A DNA stretch of 64,000 bases from positions 48,654-112,653 of IMG/VR virus record IMGVR_UViG_3300035181_001203. One strand, 5' to 3'. The notes under the pieces were generated by a model that was not told where the DNA came from, did no database searches, and saw only the letters and a list, made by a program, of their open reading frames with translations. Positions 60,637-64,000 of the stretch are shown here, one piece after another. Source of the DNA: a virus. Numbering within the stretch: the first letter of the stretch is position 1; each line of letters starts with the position of its first letter. A program made the translations under genes and the position numbers.

Positions 60637-61602
60637 ATGTCATATTTACCGCCTCATGTTTCAGTAACTCAGATTCTTACTAGAGCTAGTCAGAATCTTG
60701 TTAATAGTGAACTATTGCCTACTTATGTAGGATCTCTTAATCAAGTTGTAAATAATACTCCAATTTCTTTGATTTATCCTGTTACAAATACTACGATTAG
60801 CTATTTAGGACTAAAGGCTGGTGCAATAGTTAACCAGTCAAGTGTTCGTATTACAGTTAATAATGCAATAGTACAAGTATCAACAAATACAATATCAGCA
60901 GGAGTTTTTACCGCTGGATCCGCAATAGTTAATCAGACTGGAGCATTTGTAAATACTAAAGCTGGAGATTTATTAGTTCTACCTAATAATGGTGGAACCT
61001 ATACAGTTCAATCAGTAACTAGTAATGATAGCTTAGTGCTAACTACCCCAACTAGTTATGCTCCAACCACGGGAAGTTATACAATACAAAGATTAATTCC
61101 TTCAGTAAATGCTGATTTTGGAACTGCTGTTTATAATAGTGGATCATTTACAATTACACAATTACAATATTCTGGAATGGATATTCTTTCCGGCTCTGCG
61201 TCATTAAGTTATGTTGCTTTAAGAAAAGATTTAACTGGATTTTATTCAGTAACAAATTATGATCAACTCGTAGCTGATATGGACATTGAACCTGAAAGTG
61301 GTATTGGTTTTTATCTTGGTCAAATTGCACTAGCAGCTAATGGCGGAACTACAGTATTAGCTTATATAACCCCAGATAATACTCTTGCAAGCTTTAACAA
61401 AGCTTGGAGCGAATTAGCAGTTAGACCTGATGTTTATTTTGTGGTTCCAATTAGTACTGATCCTACGATTAATGCTGGGGCAGCTTCTCATGCAATAGCA
61501 ATGGCCGATCCTGATATTGCTTACTTTAGAATGGCAATTGTAAACGCACCAATTACTTTAAATAAAACTTTAGTATCTAATGATTCATTTACTAAAGCTT
61601 AA
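60637..61602 (+). CDS. Tail sheath, N-terminal polypeptide, 321 aa
   Basis: Starts SYLPPHVSVTQI like sheath proteins, includes a beta insertion domain (GAFVNTKAGDLLVLPNNGGTY), and a Rossmann-like end (VYFVVPISTDPTIN) typical of the sheath core. It stops there, and the rest follows in a second gene, so the sheath appears split. The contractile sheath surrounds the tail tube. Confidence 0.6.
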   Translation: MSYLPPHVSVTQILTRASQNLVNSELLPTYVGSLNQVVNNTPISLIYPVTNTTISYLGLKAGAIVNQSSVRITVNNAIVQVSTNTISAGVFTAGSAIVNQTGAFVNTKAGDLLVLPNNGGTYTVQSVTSNDSLVLTTPTSYAPTTGSYTIQRLIPSVNADFGTAVYNSGSFTITQLQYSGMDILSGSASLSYVALRKDLTGFYSVTNYDQLVADMDIEPESGIGFYLGQIALAANGGTTVLAYITPDNTLASFNKAWSELAVRPDVYFVVPISTDPTINAGAASHAIAMADPDIAYFRMAIVNAPITLNKTLVSNDSFTKA

Positions 61603-61613
61603 TCGGAGATAAA

Positions 61614-62585
61614 ATGAGTATTTTAATTACAGTACCCGGTGAAACCTTTTTAACAAAAGGTGTAAGAATTGGAGATACTGTTAAAATATTAACAGTAAAT
61701 GGCTCAGATGTAGATTCTACTCATTATCTTTTAAAGAGTGGATCTAACCAATTAGACTATGACGCTCTTTTAGTTTCTGAAGTTGTAAGTGAAACATCTT
61801 TCAATATGGAAGCTTATAAAAATGGCGTTACTTTAGACATTGATGCCACGATGTTGAATTTAGCATCGAAACAATCCTTTACTTTTGATATTATTCATAA
61901 TCTTTCAAAAGATGAACAAGTTGATCAAATTTGTGCAATAGCACAAGGATATGCAAATAAGCGTGTAGTATTAGTTTGGCCTCCAAAAGCAGATTATATT
62001 ATTAATAGTAAAAAAGTTACAGTAGATGGATCTGCTTTAGCTGCTGCTTTAGCTGCTGCTAAATCAATTTATCCTGCTCAACAGTCAATGACTAATATGC
62101 CTTTTGCTGGCCCTTATCAACTTTACTATTCAAATAATTATTTTACACCAACACAACTAAATAGATTGAGTGATGCTGGTGTATTAGTTTTAGTTCAAGA
62201 TGCTGTTGGTGCTGATATTTATGCCAGACACCAAAAAACTACAAGCAATGTATCAATTCAAGAACAAGAAATGAGTATTACAAATGCTATTGATAAAATA
62301 TCAATTGATATAGCAGCAATAGGAAAACCCTTCATAGGTAAATTTAATATTACTCAAGATTTACTTACGCAATTACAAGATGTATTTAATACTTATTTAT
62401 TTAATGCTCAAAGTCATAAATCTCCATATTGTGGAAGTTTAATTTTAAGTTATACTGCTCCTGTACTTAGAGCAAATTTAGATGGTCAAAATACAGATTT
62501 ACCCCCTGGAAGACTTCAAGTATCCTTAACAGTTGAAATTGGTTATCCAGCTAATTATATTGATATTCTTGTTTACATTCAATAA
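61614..62585 (+). CDS. Tail sheath, C-terminal polypeptide, 323 aa
   Basis: Own site CGGAGATAAA. A beta domain (TKGVRIGDTVKILTVNGSDV) leads to RVVLVWPPKADYI and the canonical sheath C-terminal domain (AGVLVLVQDAVGADIYARHQ; INTAIDKISID-like helix; GRLQVSLTVEIGYPANYID). It forms the subunit interface of the sheath. Confidence 0.7.
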   Translation: MSILITVPGETFLTKGVRIGDTVKILTVNGSDVDSTHYLLKSGSNQLDYDALLVSEVVSETSFNMEAYKNGVTLDIDATMLNLASKQSFTFDIIHNLSKDEQVDQICAIAQGYANKRVVLVWPPKADYIINSKKVTVDGSALAAALAAAKSIYPAQQSMTNMPFAGPYQLYYSNNYFTPTQLNRLSDAGVLVLVQDAVGADIYARHQKTTSNVSIQEQEMSITNAIDKISIDIAAIGKPFIGKFNITQDLLTQLQDVFNTYLFNAQSHKSPYCGSLILSYTAPVLRANLDGQNTDLPPGRLQVSLTVEIGYPANYIDILVYIQ

Positions 62586-62598
62586 AAGGTGATTAATT

Positions 62599-63327
62599 AT
62601 GGCAAATCAACTTTCAATTAAAGATTTACTTGGCGCAAATGGTGATGGCGCAAGTAGCTGGAATTGGAGAGAGTCATTCGTTCAATTAGACGAAAATATG
62701 GCTACTCCAGGCTTATTCATTGCTTCTGAATCTACACTAATTGCTTTTGGTCCTGCTTCAGCAACCGCAGCATTTGATGTAGTGAAAGTTGGTTTGACTC
62801 CTAATATTTCTATTAGTCAGCAAATTCCACAGCAAAGATTACCTGAAATTGGATCAGTTAGAGTTCATATCTTGAATGGTGTACCTATTGGTGGTGGCAC
62901 AATATCACGCTTAGTTTATAATGGTCCATCACTTATGAGATATGCTTATGGTAATCTTTATGATGATCAAGGTAATCCAACAGCATTAGCTTTACAAGGT
63001 ATGGCAACTGGCGCCGGACCCGCACAAGACTTTACCACAAATCTCTTTAAGAGAATTATGTTAAAGCCTGATAAAATTATGCAGGGTAATAAAGATACGC
63101 AACTTTGGTTATCAGCTTGGGATACAAGATTACGAACGCCTTTCGGCATTTGTATGTATTTCCAAGATATTGCTGGTAATGCCGTTGGTGGTGTTTATGC
63201 CGAAGGTGCTAAAATTAACTCTCATAATATGTCTCAATCTGCTGGACAGTTAATCATGGTTGAAGGCATCACTTTCGCTTTTGATCGTTTAGTTCCTGTC
63301 CGTGGTATTGGTAATTCACAATTATAG
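62599..63327 (+). CDS. Tail tube protein candidate, 242 aa
   Basis: Beta-rich protein immediately after the sheath genes, the usual position of the tube. Contains repeats of Gly and Asn and a strand-rich end (QLIMVEGITFAFDRLVPV). No cysteine-rich or catalytic motifs. Confidence 0.65.
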   Translation: MANQLSIKDLLGANGDGASSWNWRESFVQLDENMATPGLFIASESTLIAFGPASATAAFDVVKVGLTPNISISQQIPQQRLPEIGSVRVHILNGVPIGGGTISRLVYNGPSLMRYAYGNLYDDQGNPTALALQGMATGAGPAQDFTTNLFKRIMLKPDKIMQGNKDTQLWLSAWDTRLRTPFGICMYFQDIAGNAVGGVYAEGAKINSHNMSQSAGQLIMVEGITFAFDRLVPVRGIGNSQL

Positions 63328-63337
63328 AGGTGAGCAG

Positions 63338-63622
63338 ATGAGTTTAATTAAAATTGCTGCAAGAGGCGATGTTTTATTTAGAAATGGAATTTTAGCTGCA
63401 ACAAAAGAAGCTGGAACCCCAGGGGTTAATGCAGCTTCTAGAATACTTAGATATTTACCAAAGTTCAAAGATTCAAATAATTTAAAAGTAATTAAAGACG
63501 TTGACAATATTGGCAATGCTGTTGATAAGTATGTAAAAAATGCAAAAATATCTAACACATCATCAATGAGTAATTTTAGAAAAGCTGTAGCAAAAAATCC
63601 GAAACTTGGTAAATTACTTTAG
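63338..63622 (+). CDS. Tagged protein (MSLIKIA), 94 aa
   Basis: Start at the MSLIKIA methionine after AGAGGTGAG; a longer frame would overlap the tube gene. Polar and basic after the tag (NAKISNTSSMSNFRKAVAK). A CCAGGGG copy lies at 63419. The tag after the tail genes extends its distribution to this operon. Confidence 0.6.
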   Translation: MSLIKIAARGDVLFRNGILAATKEAGTPGVNAASRILRYLPKFKDSNNLKVIKDVDNIGNAVDKYVKNAKISNTSSMSNFRKAVAKNPKLGKLL

Positions 63623-63647
63623 ATTAAGATTTAATTCATTAAATGAT

Positions 63648-63671
63648 AAGGCCCTTTCGGGGCCTTTTTTA
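63648..63671. terminator. Bidirectional-looking terminator
   Basis: AAGGCCC/GGGCCTT with a short loop and six T residues; it lies between converging genes. Confidence 0.85.
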
Positions 63672-63672
63672 T

Positions 63673-63993
63673 TTATAGATTTAGAGTATATTTAGCATGA
63701 CCGCAATCCCAAATTCTTATATATCCATTCAATAACATATTTGTTACTTCTGTTTTATTTGGATCAAATCTATCTCCTAATAGTTTTGGAAGATTCTGTT
63801 TCATTGCATTTCTGCGAGGAATTAAAATATCATTTTTACACCACCAATAATTTGGGTCTGTTATTTTTTCTAGTTGAAATCCATTTTTAGAATAAATATT
63901 ATTTTCTATATCAGACCAACATAAATCAGCATAAGATATAATCTGTTTTAAATATGGATGATATTTTTTTACATGATTTAATATTTTTTGCAT
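63673..63993 (-). CDS. C-terminal part of a homing-endonuclease-type protein (partial)
   Basis: KKYHPYLKQIISYADLCWSD, SKNGFQLEKITDPNYWW and GYIRIWDCGHAKYTL match the C-terminal domain that follows HNH or GIY-YIG nuclease domains in many phage homing endonucleases (SYADxRWS...GFxxxxxxxPNYWY...GYxxIWDCG). The first visible ATG is at the window edge and the frame stays open beyond it, so the nuclease part probably lies outside. Confidence 0.65.
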   Translation of the reverse strand: MQKILNHVKKYHPYLKQIISYADLCWSDIENNIYSKNGFQLEKITDPNYWWCKNDILIPRRNAMKQNLPKLLGDRFDPNKTEVTNMLLNGYIRIWDCGHAKYTLNL

Positions 63994-64000
63994 AGATCCA

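Noticed and set aside
1-64000. CRISPR arrays, rRNA or tRNA genes
   Set aside because: No regularly spaced repeats and no cloverleaf-type sequence were found when reading both strands.

Overview
The window is part of the genome of a large, AT-rich tailed bacteriophage with a contractile tail (myovirus, probably jumbo-sized). This rests on a portal protein, a split tail sheath, a tail tube, baseplate and fibre genes, a phage-encoded C-family DNA polymerase, SSB, nucleotide-metabolism enzymes, and dozens of short tightly packed genes with overlapping stop/start codons. Most of the sequence looks near 30% GC by eye. The host cannot be named from the sequence. Promoters are sigma70-like with an extended -10, and ribosome binding sites are AGGAG-type. 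No tRNA gene, CRISPR array, terminase, major capsid or prohead protease was recognised; the capsid genes presumably lie outside the window.

Layout. (1) 1-6752, minus strand: tail-tip, adhesin and baseplate genes. (2) 6753-7460: a strand-switch region with an A20/AT-repeat tract, a compact GC-rich structured RNA candidate on the minus strand, and a plus-strand promoter. (3) 7461-25378, plus strand: mostly small early-type genes, including an AbrB-like regulator, a CYTH phosphatase-like protein, dUTPase, a Tad2-like (DUF2829) anti-Thoeris candidate, an M15 peptidase, dCMP deaminase and a dNMP kinase. A GC-rich block at 19.84-20.72 kb looks acquired. (4) 25569-31553, minus strand: an operon whose small proteins share the N-terminal peptide M-S-L-I-K-L-A, together with a J-domain protein and membrane proteins that could be lysis genes. 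(5) 31585-45012, plus strand: small leader peptides, a ribbon-helix-helix regulator, SSB, a DHH phosphoesterase, several self-contained promoter/hairpin/gene/terminator cassettes (one apparently encoding only an RNA), and DnaE. (6) 45113-45543: a TnpB remnant with its middle deleted. (7) 45624-63622, plus strand: virion genes, including a tagged SNF2-type helicase, fibres (one with a C-terminal Hint domain), portal, sheath and tube. (8) 63673 to the end, minus strand: part of a protein resembling the C-terminal domain of phage homing endonucleases.

Two window-wide signals stand out. The first is the 7-mer CCAGGGG/CCCCTGG, found by eye 28 times on both strands and in several reading frames, where base composition predicts about one or fewer. 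The second is the heptapeptide M-S-(L/I)-(I/F)-K-(L/I)-A at the start of at least 13 otherwise unrelated proteins, including the helicase. Its behaviour is what one would expect of a virion-packaging or capsid-targeting tag, by analogy with the T4 internal-protein targeting sequence. A third recurring element is a promoter of the form (T/A)TGCAA-N18-TATAATATATATGG followed at once by a short 5' hairpin whose sequence varies while its pairing is kept.

All functional statements come from motif recognition by eye. No database search was run.
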